Positions 18,707 to 27,859 of a stretch of 64,000 nucleotides of DNA are shown piece by piece. Below the pieces are notes generated by a model. That model worked only from the letters and a program-made list of their open reading frames with translations, did not search any database and was not told the DNA's origin. The DNA is from Streptomyces caatingaensis (GTDB taxonomy: Bacteria; Actinomycetota; Actinomycetes; Streptomycetales; Streptomycetaceae), in NCBI RefSeq assembly GCF_001187435.1, contig NZ_LFXA01000009.1, forward strand, positions 496,001 to 560,000, given 5' to 3'. A program made the position numbers and the translations under genes. Every line of letters starts with the position of its first letter. Within the stretch, counting starts at the first letter, position 1.

Positions 18707-19633
18707 ATGGGGCGCTTTGTCGCGAGGCGACTGCTCCAGATGATCCCGGTGTTCATCGGGACCACGCTGCTTATTTTCTTGATGGTGTATTCCCTCCCCG
18801 GAGACCCCGTCAAGGCCATGTTCGGCTCGAAGGCGGCCGACCCGGCGACAGTCGCGAAACTGCGCCATGACTACGGGCTGGACAAACCCCTGATCCAGCA
18901 GTACTGGGACTACATCAGCGGCCTCTTCCAGGGGGACTTCGGGCAGAGCTTCACCGGCCGCCCGGTGGCCGACCTGATGGCCGACGCCTTCCCGGTGACC
19001 ATCCGGCTGGCGCTCTTCGCCTTCGCCATCGAGCTCGTCGTCGGCATCGGTCTCGGTGTGCTCACCGGGCTGCGCCGCGGCAAGTTCCTGGACCAAGTCG
19101 TGCTGATCTTCACGCTGATCGTGGTGTCCATCCCGGTCTTCGTGCTCGGCAACCTGGCCCAGTTCGTGATCGGCGTGAAGTGGAAGCTGGTGACGCCGAC
19201 CGTCCGGGACTCCCAGGACCTCAGCCAGCTGATCCTCCCCGCGGTCGTCCTCGCCCTGCTGTCGCTGGCGTACGTCACCCGGCTGACGCGGACCACCGTC
19301 GCGGAGAACCTCCGCGCCGACTACATCCGCACCGCGGTGGCCAAGGGCCTGCCCCGGCGCCGCGTCGTCGGGGTGCACCTGATGCGCAACTCGCTCATCC
19401 CCGTCGTCACGTTCCTCGGCACCGATCTCGGCATGCTGATGGGTGGTGCGATCGTCACCGAGGGCATCTTCAACGTCCCCGGCGTGGGCAACACCCTCTA
19501 CCAGGCCGTCATCACCAGCGAAGGCCCCACCGTGGTCGGCGTCGTGACCGTGCTGGTGCTCGTCTACCTCGTGAGCAGCCTGGTCGTCGACCTGCTCTAC
19601 GCAGTCCTGGACCCGAGGATCCGCTATGCCTGA
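18707..19633 (+). CDS. oligopeptide ABC importer 1, permease (DppB-type)
   Basis: 308 residues, about six transmembrane helices, BPD_transp_1 fold. The DppB-type N-terminus (MGRFVARRLLQMIPVFIGTT) and the cytoplasmic coupling sequence NLRADYIRTAVAKGLPRRRV (EAA-like) are clear, and the C-terminal YAVLDPRIRYA is typical. ATG with GGAGG upstream. It overlaps the next permease gene by 8 nt. Paralogous to 29516-30439. Confidence 0.93.
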   Translation: MGRFVARRLLQMIPVFIGTTLLIFLMVYSLPGDPVKAMFGSKAADPATVAKLRHDYGLDKPLIQQYWDYISGLFQGDFGQSFTGRPVADLMADAFPVTIRLALFAFAIELVVGIGLGVLTGLRRGKFLDQVVLIFTLIVVSIPVFVLGNLAQFVIGVKWKLVTPTVRDSQDLSQLILPAVVLALLSLAYVTRLTRTTVAENLRADYIRTAVAKGLPRRRVVGVHLMRNSLIPVVTFLGTDLGMLMGGAIVTEGIFNVPGVGNTLYQAVITSEGPTVVGVVTVLVLVYLVSSLVVDLLYAVLDPRIRYA

Positions 19634-20639
19634 CAACAAGTCCCCCCAGGTGACCCCCAGCAGCGTCGCGGGCGCCGGGCCCGCCGTAACCGGCGGCCTC
19701 GCGGACACCGCCGCGGCCGGCGTGGCAGTCGCCGCCGAACTCGCCGCCGGGACGGACAAGCAGACCTCCACCGAGAAGGCCCGCAGCCTCGGCCAGGACG
19801 CCTGGCGCGAGCTGCGCCGCAGCTGGCTGTTCTGGGCGTCCGGCATCCTGCTCGTCCTGCTGATCCTCATGGCCGCCTGGCCCACGCTCTTCACCGACGT
19901 GGACCCCCGCCAGGCCGACTTGCGCAACCACTACCTCACCGGGCCGCAGTGGTCGCACTTCTTCCAGGCGGACTGGTTCGGCTACAACGTCCAGGGCCAG
20001 AGCGTCTACGCGCGTACGGTCCACGGCGCCCGCGCCTCGATCATCGTCGGCGTCTGTGTGACCCTCGCGGTCACCCTCGTCGGCGGCATCGTCGGCATGC
20101 TCGCCGGGTACTTCGGCGGCTGGCTGGACACCGTCCTCTCGCGCCTCACGGACGTCTTCTTCGGCATCCCGCTGCTCCTCGGCGGCCTGGTGCTGCTCCA
20201 GGCGTTCACCAACCGCACCATCTGGACGGTCACCTTCGCCCTCACCGCCTTCGGCTGGATGCAGATCGCCCGCGTCATGCGCGGTGCCGTCATCACGCAG
20301 AAGGAGGCGGACTTCGTCACCGCCGCCCGCGCGCTGGGCGCCGGCACCGGCCGGATCCTCTTCCGGCACATCCTGCCCAACGTCCTCGGCCCGGTCATCG
20401 TCGTCGCGACCATCGCGCTCGGTGGCTACATCGCCACCGAGGCGACGCTGTCCTACCTGGGCATCGGCCTGAAGGACCCGACCGTGTCCTGGGGTGTGGA
20501 CATCTCCGCCAGCCAGAAGGACCTGCGCGACGGCCCCCACGCCCTGCTCATGCCGGCCGGCTTCCTGAGCCTCACCGTCCTCGCGTTCATCCTGCTCGGC
20601 GACGCGGTGCGCGACGCCCTCGACCCCAAGCTGCGCTGA
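19626..20639 (+). CDS. oligopeptide ABC importer 1, permease (DppC-type)
   Basis: 337 residues. A roughly 60-residue Ala-rich cytoplasmic N-terminus precedes the first helix (WLFWASGILLVLLILMAAW). The OppC_N-like start, EAA-like loop DFVTAARALGAGTGRILFRH and C-terminal LGDAVRDALDPKLR are family features. Five to six helices. Partner of the preceding permease. Its last 30 bases and the junction with the next gene are almost identical to those at 31386-31429. Confidence 0.93.
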   Translation: MPDNKSPQVTPSSVAGAGPAVTGGLADTAAAGVAVAAELAAGTDKQTSTEKARSLGQDAWRELRRSWLFWASGILLVLLILMAAWPTLFTDVDPRQADLRNHYLTGPQWSHFFQADWFGYNVQGQSVYARTVHGARASIIVGVCVTLAVTLVGGIVGMLAGYFGGWLDTVLSRLTDVFFGIPLLLGGLVLLQAFTNRTIWTVTFALTAFGWMQIARVMRGAVITQKEADFVTAARALGAGTGRILFRHILPNVLGPVIVVATIALGGYIATEATLSYLGIGLKDPTVSWGVDISASQKDLRDGPHALLMPAGFLSLTVLAFILLGDAVRDALDPKLR

Positions 20640-20650
20640 GGGAGGCGTAC

Positions 20651-21698
20651 GTGACCACCACCACCGCGAAGCCCGCGAACGTCCCCGAGCAGAAGGGGCC
20701 GGACGGGGGGCCGCTGCTCGAAGTCCGGGACCTGCACGTCGAGTTCCACACCCGGGACGGCGTCGCCAAGGCCGTCAACGGCGTCAACTACTCGGTCGGC
20801 GCGGGGGAGACGCTCGCCGTCCTCGGCGAGTCCGGCTCCGGCAAGTCCGTGACGGCGCAGGCCATCATGGGCATCCTCGACATGCCGCCGGCGCGGATCC
20901 CCAAGGGGGAGATCCTCTTCCGCGGCCAGGACATGCTGAAGATGTCCGGCGAGGAGCGCCGCAAGATCCGTGGCGCCAAGATCGCCATGATCTTCCAGGA
21001 CGCGCTGTCGTCGCTGAACCCGGTGCTCTCCGTCGGCTACCAGCTCGGCGAGATGTTCCGGATCCACCAGGGCCTGTCGAAGAAGGACGCCAAGGCCAAG
21101 GCCATCGAGCTGATGGACCGGGTCCGCATCCCCGCGGCCAGGGAACGCGTCGGCGACTACCCGCACCAGTTCTCGGGCGGTATGCGCCAGCGCATCATGA
21201 TCGCGATGGCGCTGGCGCTGGAGCCGGACCTGATCATCGCGGACGAGCCGACGACGGCGCTGGACGTGACCGTCCAGGCCCAGGTGATGGACCTCCTCGC
21301 CGAACTCCAGCGGGAGTTCAACATGGGGCTCATCCTCATCACCCACGACCTCGGCGTCGTCGCCGACGTCGCCGACAAGATCGCGGTGATGTACGCGGGA
21401 CGGATCGTCGAGACCGCCCCCGTGCACGAGCTCTACAAGCGCCCGGCCCACCCGTACACCCGGGGCCTGCTCGACTCGATCCCGCGCCTGGACCAGAAGG
21501 GCCAGGAGCTCTACGCGATCAAGGGCCTGCCGCCCAACCTGCTGAACATCCCGGCCGGTTGCGCCTTCAGTCCCCGCTGCCCCAAGGCGCAGGACATCTG
21601 CCGTACGGAGATCCCGGCGCTGCACGACGTGGCCGAGCGGGACGGCGCGGCGATGCCGGGCCGGCGGAGCGCCTGCCACTTCTGGAAGGAGACGATCC

Positions 21699-21706
<8 letters not shown>
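20651..21706 (+). CDS. oligopeptide ABC importer 1, ATPase (DppD-type)
   Basis: 351 residues. Walker A GESGSGKS, signature FSGGMRQRIMIA, Walker B LIIADEPTTALDV and the oligopeptide C-terminal domain with the CAFSPRCPKAQDIC iron-sulfur-type cysteine motif. Starts at GTG 20651, 11 nt after the permease stop, with GGGAGG upstream. Overlaps the next ATPase by 8 nt. The DNA around 21160-21425 is nearly identical to that of the importer 2 homologue. Confidence 0.94.
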
Positions 21707-22829
<1,123 letters not shown>

Positions 22830-22865
22830 GGCTTCCCGGAACAGGGCCCGGCCCCGAGCCGTAGG

Positions 22866-22906
22866 AACGCCGGACAGGCTGCATCGCCCAGCCTGTCCGG
22901 CGTTTT
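22866..22906 (+). terminator. importer 1 operon terminator
   Basis: AACGCCGGACAGGCTG (22866-22881) pairs perfectly with CAGCCTGTCCGGCGTT (22889-22904): a 16-bp stem with a 7-nt loop, ending in TTTT. Starts 36 nt after the last stop codon of the operon. Confidence 0.92.
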
Positions 22907-22930
22907 GCGCCCGGGGCAGGACGACGGGCC

Positions 22931-23050
22931 GTGGCCGTGCTGGCCGCCCGGCCGGGTGCGGCGGTGGCCGCACCGGACCCCGGTGACATCCGGCATCTGC
23001 TCGATCGGCTCGGAGAGCGGGGCAAGCGCGTCATGGTCCAGGAGGTGTGA
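22931..23050 (+). pseudogene. possible remnant of a PIN-domain toxin C-terminus
   Basis: A 39-codon frame encodes VAVLAARPGAAVAAPDPGDI followed by RHLLDRLGERGKRVMVQEV. The pattern (Ala-rich helix, D-P-x-D-I, then L-x-x-L and a final beta strand) resembles the end of VapC-like PIN domains, where the last acidic active-site residue lies in TSDPxDI. No upstream part of such a gene exists: the preceding DNA is the importer terminator. If correct it is a decayed toxin-antitoxin gene at the edge of the lanthipeptide locus. It could equally be chance. Confidence 0.25.
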
Positions 23051-23065
23051 ACCTCGGCCGCGTGG

Positions 23066-24355
23066 TCAGTTGGCCAGCAGTGTCATGTCCCAACCGGCGC
23101 CCGCCACCCCGTCGTTCGCATACGCGTCCAACGCCAGCGCCACCCCCGCCGCTCCGTCCAGGAACGCCGGCAGATCCGCGCCCAGGGGCGCGTTCGTCGC
23201 CGCCGTGCGGTAGCCGAAGCGGTGCGACGCGTCGAACATGCTCAACGTCATGGCCGCGAGGTCGTCGCGGGCGGCGGGGACGCGGGGGTCGTCGATGTGG
23301 GGGGCGAGCAGGCCGAAGAGGTGCAGGAGGCCCGACGCTCCATGGCACAACTCCGCGTCCGTCACGCCCCATTCCGCCACGGGGCGGGACAGCAGGGGGA
23401 GGAGTGAGCGGTGGGCCAGGTCGTGCCAGTCCGTACGGTCCAGGGCGATGGCCGCCAGGTGGACGGCTCTGGTCATGCCGGGGGTGCCGTAGCACCAGGA
23501 CGGGCGGTGCCAGGGGACGGCGACGGTGCCGGCGGACCAGTCCGCCAGGGTCAGGATCTGGGGCCAGCGGATGCCCTGGCCGTCCGGGACCGCCCAGGTC
23601 TCCAGCAGTGACATCAGCGATTCGATCGCCTCGCGGTGGCCGGGGACGTGGACGCCCGCCTGCCAGGAGAGGGAGAGCAGGGCCAGCGGGCCGCAGACGC
23701 CGTGCGACAGGCTCAGATTGAGGTGGCCGTCCGGCAGTGCTGCCTCCTGGCCCTTGCGCGGGGCCGCCCAGGTCCACCAGCGGGGGACGCGATGGCCGCG
23801 GAGGGGGACGTCGTCCTTCGACATGTGCACCAAGTAGGCGAGGACCGCGCGGAGTTCGGGAAGCAGCGGCTCGCCGCGGGCCAGGAGGTGGCGGCCTATG
23901 CCGGTCATGCCGGAGATCACGTCGTACTCGCGGTTGTTCTCGACCGGGCCGTCCGACGGGACCTGGGGGAGCGCTTCCCGAATCAAGTCACGGTGGTACG
24001 CGTCGAGTTGGGCGAGCGCCGATGTGTAGCCGCCCGTCGCACGGTAGGCGATCAGGAGCGCGTGGGCGGCGGCGCTCGTGCTGCCGTAGAGGCCGGCGGG
24101 GGGATTGCCGCCGGCCGCCACCGCGGCCAAGGCGCGGATCAGGTACGCGTGTGCCCTCGCCACGTTCTCCGGGCGGCGGTCCGTGCTGCCGCTGAAGGCC
24201 AGGGAGACGCCGGGATGGCCGCTGGCGAGGGAGAGGTCGTGCCAGACCGGCTCGCCCGCCGGACCGTCGGGGAAACCCGTGTCCGCCTCGGCCGCCTCCG
24301 GATCCGCGAGCCGGTCGAGGACGCGGGCCGCCACCTTCCGTGCCTCAGCGCGCAT
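23066..24355 (-). CDS. lanC: lanthionine synthetase C-like cyclase (LanC)
   Basis: 429 residues. LanC catalyses addition of cysteine thiols to dehydroalanine/dehydrobutyrine to form (methyl)lanthionine rings. The zinc ligands are in place: Cys288 in WCYGTPG, Cys337 and His338 in LCHGASG. The GLSHG-like LSLSHGVCGPL and C-terminal FLDGAAGVALAL are also typical, and the length is normal for stand-alone LanC. The ATG start overlaps the end of lanB by 11 nt, so they are translationally coupled. Last gene of lanA-lanB-lanC. Confidence 0.92.
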   Translation of the reverse strand: MRAEARKVAARVLDRLADPEAAEADTGFPDGPAGEPVWHDLSLASGHPGVSLAFSGSTDRRPENVARAHAYLIRALAAVAAGGNPPAGLYGSTSAAAHALLIAYRATGGYTSALAQLDAYHRDLIREALPQVPSDGPVENNREYDVISGMTGIGRHLLARGEPLLPELRAVLAYLVHMSKDDVPLRGHRVPRWWTWAAPRKGQEAALPDGHLNLSLSHGVCGPLALLSLSWQAGVHVPGHREAIESLMSLLETWAVPDGQGIRWPQILTLADWSAGTVAVPWHRPSWCYGTPGMTRAVHLAAIALDRTDWHDLAHRSLLPLLSRPVAEWGVTDAELCHGASGLLHLFGLLAPHIDDPRVPAARDDLAAMTLSMFDASHRFGYRTAATNAPLGADLPAFLDGAAGVALALDAYANDGVAGAGWDMTLLAN

Positions 24356-27287
24356 GCCGCCGCCTCCCCAGCTCCTCGCGGGCGATGCCGCGCAGGATCG
24401 CGTAACCCCGTTCCTCACGTTCGAGGTTGATGCCCAGCAGGCGGTTGTGCTGCATGTGCAGGAGGGCGAGGAGGGGGTTGGCGTCGTGGTCCCGGAGAAG
24501 ATCGCCGTAGGCCCTCGCCTCCTTCGCGTCCGTCCACAGGTCCGTCCAGCCGGGCAGCCGCCCGGCCAGGGCCTCCGCTGTCCGGCCGGGGCGGATGATC
24601 TCCCGGGCCAGGGCGCGGTGCCGCTGGAAAGCGGTATGGGCGGGGCCCTTCGCGAAGACCCGGTCCGCCCAGGCGCACCAGTCCCAGTCGCCCAGCGACT
24701 CCAGGAGTACGGCGTGGTGGGCCGCGGCCAGCACCTCGTCCGGCAGGTCCGCGCGGGAGCGCAGCAGTTCGAGGGCCGAGCGGCTGTCGAGGTGGAAGAC
24801 GCGTTCGGCCAGGGGCAGGGCGTCCGGGCCGCCGTAGCGGCCGGTCTCCGGGACGTAGGTGTCCAGGGCCAGGGTGCGCAGCAGGCCCGCATCCTGCAAC
24901 GACCGGGCCCAGCGGGCCAGTTCGGGGAGGAGTTCCGGGCCGCCGTGCAGCCGGAGGCGGAGATGCGGGTCCGGGTCGCGGTAGCGGAGGAAGAACCAGG
25001 GGCGGGTCCCGACCGCGTCCAGCAGCCGCGGCAGGTGCGCGGTCAGCAGTTCGTCGTGGACGTCCTCCGCCGCGTACAGCTTCGCGTAGATCCAGTCCTC
25101 GCCCGGGAGATGGCGGGTGCCGGGCGGGCTCGGGACCGGCGGCGGGGACGGCGGAGGTGCCGTCCTCGGCCGGTGCACCAGCGGGATCAGCACCTCCGTC
25201 CGGTGGCCGTGCGACCAGCCCAGGCCCGAGCCGTCCGCCGTCGGGTCCTCGACCAGGACGAACGGGGCGTCGGTGCGCACCTCCTGGCGGAGTACGGTCC
25301 GGTGCCAGGGGTCCGTGAGGTCGAGGCCGAAGCCGCGGTCCTCGCGGACCAGTTGGACGTGCCCGGGGACGTGGTAGCGGTCGCGCCAGGCCGTGAGGGC
25401 GTCGTCCCAGCCGGACGGTTCCGAGGCGGCGGCCGCGCGCAGATGGCGGTCCGGCTTCCAGCGGCGGGGGCAGAGCGTGACCCGGCCGAAGGTCACCCGG
25501 GGCAGGGCGGGCAGGTCTTCCAGGCCGTACCAGTCCCATCCGGTCCACACCCGGGTGCGGGCCGTCCCGATGTCGATGAGCAGCCGTGCGGGGGAGGGCG
25601 CCAGCTTGTGCGGGTTGACCAGGTGCGGGACCACCGGGAGGACGGGACGTCCGCTCGCCGGGTCGGTCAGCCGCATGCCCGAGGCGTCGACGCCCACCAG
25701 CAGGGCGCGCCAGTCGAGGTGGCCGGGCTCCTCGCGGTCGTCGTACACCCCGACGGGGATCCGGTGCGGGAGCAGGCGCGGGACGCGCATGGGGTTGAGG
25801 GTGCGCGGGTCGTGCGGGCGGAAGAGGACCTGGGCGGGCAGGTAATGCCCGTCGTCGAGGCCGCCCAGCAGCCCGGCCAGGGCGTCCGTCGCGCCGGTGA
25901 GCTCCGCGAAGCGGCCGGCGGTGGCGCCCGCGGTCCACGATCCGGTGTGCGGGCCGGCGACGAGCCGGAACTCGCCGCGGTCCAGGGCGCCGGCGCTGTC
26001 GGCGAGGAGCTGGAAGCAGAGTTCGAGGGAGTGCGGGGGCATGGCCCGGCGCTCGTCCTCGGTCAGCTCGGGCACGGAGAGCAGGGCCAAGGTGGCGCCG
26101 TCCAGGCGGAGTTCGCCGCCGGCCGTCGACAGGGCTTCCTGCGTCAGCTCGGCGATGACCTTGCGCCGCGCGGCGTCGGCCGGTCCGGGGAGGGCGCCGT
26201 CGCGGTACGCCGACGGGTAGCCCAACCCGCGGTGCGGGTCGACGAGTTCCCCCAGCGGGATCTGCGCCGTGACGCCGTAGCGGTCGATGAAGGCGTCGCG
26301 GTAGTCGCGCATGTGCGGCAGGGCCGCCCAGGGCGGGGAGACGGTCCACATCGCCGAGGCGTAGGTGCGGGCCTCCTCGACGACGGCCGGGGGCAGGCTC
26401 ACCTCCGCGTCGGTGCCCAGGTCGACCTGGACGGGCGGGCTGGTCCCCGGGGCGGCGGAGACCGCGTCGAGGACCCGGCGCAACGCGTCGCCGCCCTCGC
26501 CGGGTGCCGTCCGCTCGTACGCCCGCAGCGCCTCCCGCACCGCGCGCAGCTGTCCGGCGGCTTCCGGTACGGCGGCCTCGACACGGTCGAGGGTGGTGCC
26601 GGGCTGGTCGATCGAGGTGAGCAGGAAGCCGTGTCGCACGAGCTGGGCGAGGACGGTGTCGACGCGCTCGTCCGAGAGCTGGGGGAAGGCGGCGGACGCC
26701 CGCTCCAGGAGGCGGCTGTACGGGACGGGGGCGACGGCGGCTCGGCACACCCAGGTGACCAGGGCGTTGCGGCGGACCGAGATCTCCTTGCGCTCCGTCG
26801 GGAGCAGCAGCCGGTCACCGCGCGTGCGGCACAGGTCGTTGACCACGACGTCGATCCGGCGGCGCACCCCGGGCAGGCGGAGCCACTCGCGAATGCGGCC
26901 GTCCAGCCAGGCACCGTCGATGCGGGCCGCCTTGCGGCCGGGGCCGGTGAGCGTGGCCCGGGCGGGCCCGGTGAGGGCGGTGGTGACGCCGGCGAAGAGG
27001 CCGAACGGAGTCGGTCGGCCGCTGTGGCGCAGGGCGTAGCGGGTGAGGGAAAGGGCTGTTCCGGCCAGATTCTTGGGGTTCGGCACGTCACCCGCGTCGA
27101 TGCGGTCGAGCGTGTCGGCGAGGCTGCCGCTGGCGACGTGCACCGCCTCGCGGAGCAGCGGGTCCGCGGCGAGTGTGCGGATCCGGGCCAGGGGGTCGGC
27201 CGTCTCCGGGCGGGCGTAGCGAGTGCGTGGAGCGCCTGCCATGCGGACGAACAGTGGCCCGGCGCCTTCGTAGTGGTCGTACAGCAA
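24345..27287 (-). CDS. lanB: class I lantibiotic dehydratase (full-length LanB)
   Basis: 980 residues. LanB dehydrates Ser/Thr in the precursor core using glutamyl-tRNA. The N-terminal glutamylation domain covers about residues 1-650 (FVRMAGAPRTR near the start). The C-terminal SpaB_C/elimination domain (about 690-975) shows WIYAKLYA, WFFLRYRDPDPHLRLR, ETGRYGG and LLHMQHNRLLGIN. Because both halves are in one protein this is a class I lanthipeptide enzyme, not a split thiopeptide-type one. The start is TTG at 27287 with AGGGGGA 5 nt upstream; an ATG at 27242 (MAGAP) would cut into conserved sequence. Lies 77 nt downstream of lanA. Confidence 0.93.
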   Translation of the reverse strand: MLYDHYEGAGPLFVRMAGAPRTRYARPETADPLARIRTLAADPLLREAVHVASGSLADTLDRIDAGDVPNPKNLAGTALSLTRYALRHSGRPTPFGLFAGVTTALTGPARATLTGPGRKAARIDGAWLDGRIREWLRLPGVRRRIDVVVNDLCRTRGDRLLLPTERKEISVRRNALVTWVCRAAVAPVPYSRLLERASAAFPQLSDERVDTVLAQLVRHGFLLTSIDQPGTTLDRVEAAVPEAAGQLRAVREALRAYERTAPGEGGDALRRVLDAVSAAPGTSPPVQVDLGTDAEVSLPPAVVEEARTYASAMWTVSPPWAALPHMRDYRDAFIDRYGVTAQIPLGELVDPHRGLGYPSAYRDGALPGPADAARRKVIAELTQEALSTAGGELRLDGATLALLSVPELTEDERRAMPPHSLELCFQLLADSAGALDRGEFRLVAGPHTGSWTAGATAGRFAELTGATDALAGLLGGLDDGHYLPAQVLFRPHDPRTLNPMRVPRLLPHRIPVGVYDDREEPGHLDWRALLVGVDASGMRLTDPASGRPVLPVVPHLVNPHKLAPSPARLLIDIGTARTRVWTGWDWYGLEDLPALPRVTFGRVTLCPRRWKPDRHLRAAAASEPSGWDDALTAWRDRYHVPGHVQLVREDRGFGLDLTDPWHRTVLRQEVRTDAPFVLVEDPTADGSGLGWSHGHRTEVLIPLVHRPRTAPPPSPPPVPSPPGTRHLPGEDWIYAKLYAAEDVHDELLTAHLPRLLDAVGTRPWFFLRYRDPDPHLRLRLHGGPELLPELARWARSLQDAGLLRTLALDTYVPETGRYGGPDALPLAERVFHLDSRSALELLRSRADLPDEVLAAAHHAVLLESLGDWDWCAWADRVFAKGPAHTAFQRHRALAREIIRPGRTAEALAGRLPGWTDLWTDAKEARAYGDLLRDHDANPLLALLHMQHNRLLGINLEREERGYAILRGIAREELGRRRHAR

Positions 27288-27312
27288 GCCGTTCCCCCTG
27301 GAATCGGCCGTG

Positions 27313-27343
27313 CCGGGGGCGGCGCGGGCAGTGCCGCCCCCGG
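27313..27343 (-). terminator. lanA-lanB intergenic hairpin (attenuator)
   Basis: An 11-bp perfect stem (CCGGGGGCGGC at 27313-27323 with GCCGCCCCCGG at 27333-27343) and 9-nt loop lie in the 77-nt gap between lanA and lanB, with no T-run. Partial termination here would give more precursor message than enzyme message, as known for other lanthipeptide operons. Confidence 0.65.
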
Positions 27344-27364
27344 TTCACCGGCCGGGCCGATCGA

Positions 27365-27532
27365 TCAGTTGCAGTTCCAGCAGCGGGAGACGTGGCCGTT
27401 CCAGCTGTTGCAGGTGGAGGTCGAGCCGACGTACTTGGTGGAGGTGAAGTCCGTCTCCGGGACGTTCACGTCGAGGTCGAGGTCCGTGATGTCCAGGGAC
27501 TCGGAAAGGCCGTCAAGGTTCACGTGCGGCAT
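27365..27532 (-). CDS. lanA: class I lanthipeptide precursor peptide (LanA)
   Basis: 55 residues. The acidic leader contains VNLDGLSESLDI and DLDLDV, resembling the FNLD/FDLD boxes that LanB enzymes bind. The C-terminal core is rich in Ser/Thr and has three cysteines: TSTKYVGSTSTC (Cys41), then SRC (Cys51) and WNC (Cys54), ending in Asn. Ser/Thr at 37-40, 43 and 49 lie N-terminal to cysteines, so up to three (methyl)lanthionine rings are possible. The ATG has GAGGAG 7 nt upstream. The gene precedes lanB and lanC on the same strand. No GG or other clear protease site and no leader peptidase gene is nearby, so the leader boundary (perhaps after about residue 29) is inferred. I do not recognise the core as a known lanthipeptide. 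Confidence 0.88.
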   Translation of the reverse strand: MPHVNLDGLSESLDITDLDLDVNVPETDFTSTKYVGSTSTCNSWNGHVSRCWNCN

Positions 27533-27859
27533 GGGAATGCTCCTCTACCGGTGGGGCCCGCGCGTCGATTACGAACAGGCGAGCTGGGAATGTGAGTTCG
27601 GTGAGCTCCGCGAACTGGTCAGGACTGTAGAGAGCCGTCACTCATGAAGGCAAGGGAAAACCCGACCGGATTTCGTGGGGCCGGTACCTGACACAGATAT
27701 GGACTCCGGTGTTCCCCGGGTGGGTGCCGTCCCGAAGCTCCCGCATACGGGCGGATTCTCCGGCCGGAGGCGTACATTCAGCGTTCATGGGAGTGCGCCG
27801 AGTGATCGAATCGGTGATATTTGGCCGTACCCGGAACCCGGCACCCCAGGAGGCAGCCC
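27533..27859. other. divergent region between lanA and importer 2
   Basis: 327 bp without a gene. It carries the leftward lan promoter (listed) and must carry the rightward promoter of importer 2; I found no good hexamer pair for the latter. The sequence is less GC-rich than the genes. Confidence 0.6.
27624..27653 (-). promoter_or_regulatory. predicted lanA promoter
   Basis: On the minus strand TTGCCT (27648-27653) and TACAGT (27624-27629) are separated by 18 nt, a good match to the vegetative (HrdB-type) consensus. This predicts an mRNA leader of about 85 nt before lanA. Confidence 0.5.

Noticed and set aside
24345..27287. Thiopeptide or goadsporin-type split dehydratase
   Set aside because: Both the glutamylation and the elimination domains are fused and a LanC is present; no YcaO or cycloaddition enzyme is near.
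22830..27859. LanD decarboxylase, LanT/LanFEG transporter or LanP protease in the lanthipeptide locus
   Set aside because: No frame in this interval other than lanA, lanB and lanC shows such motifs; the ABC proteins on either side are Opp-type importers with binding proteins.
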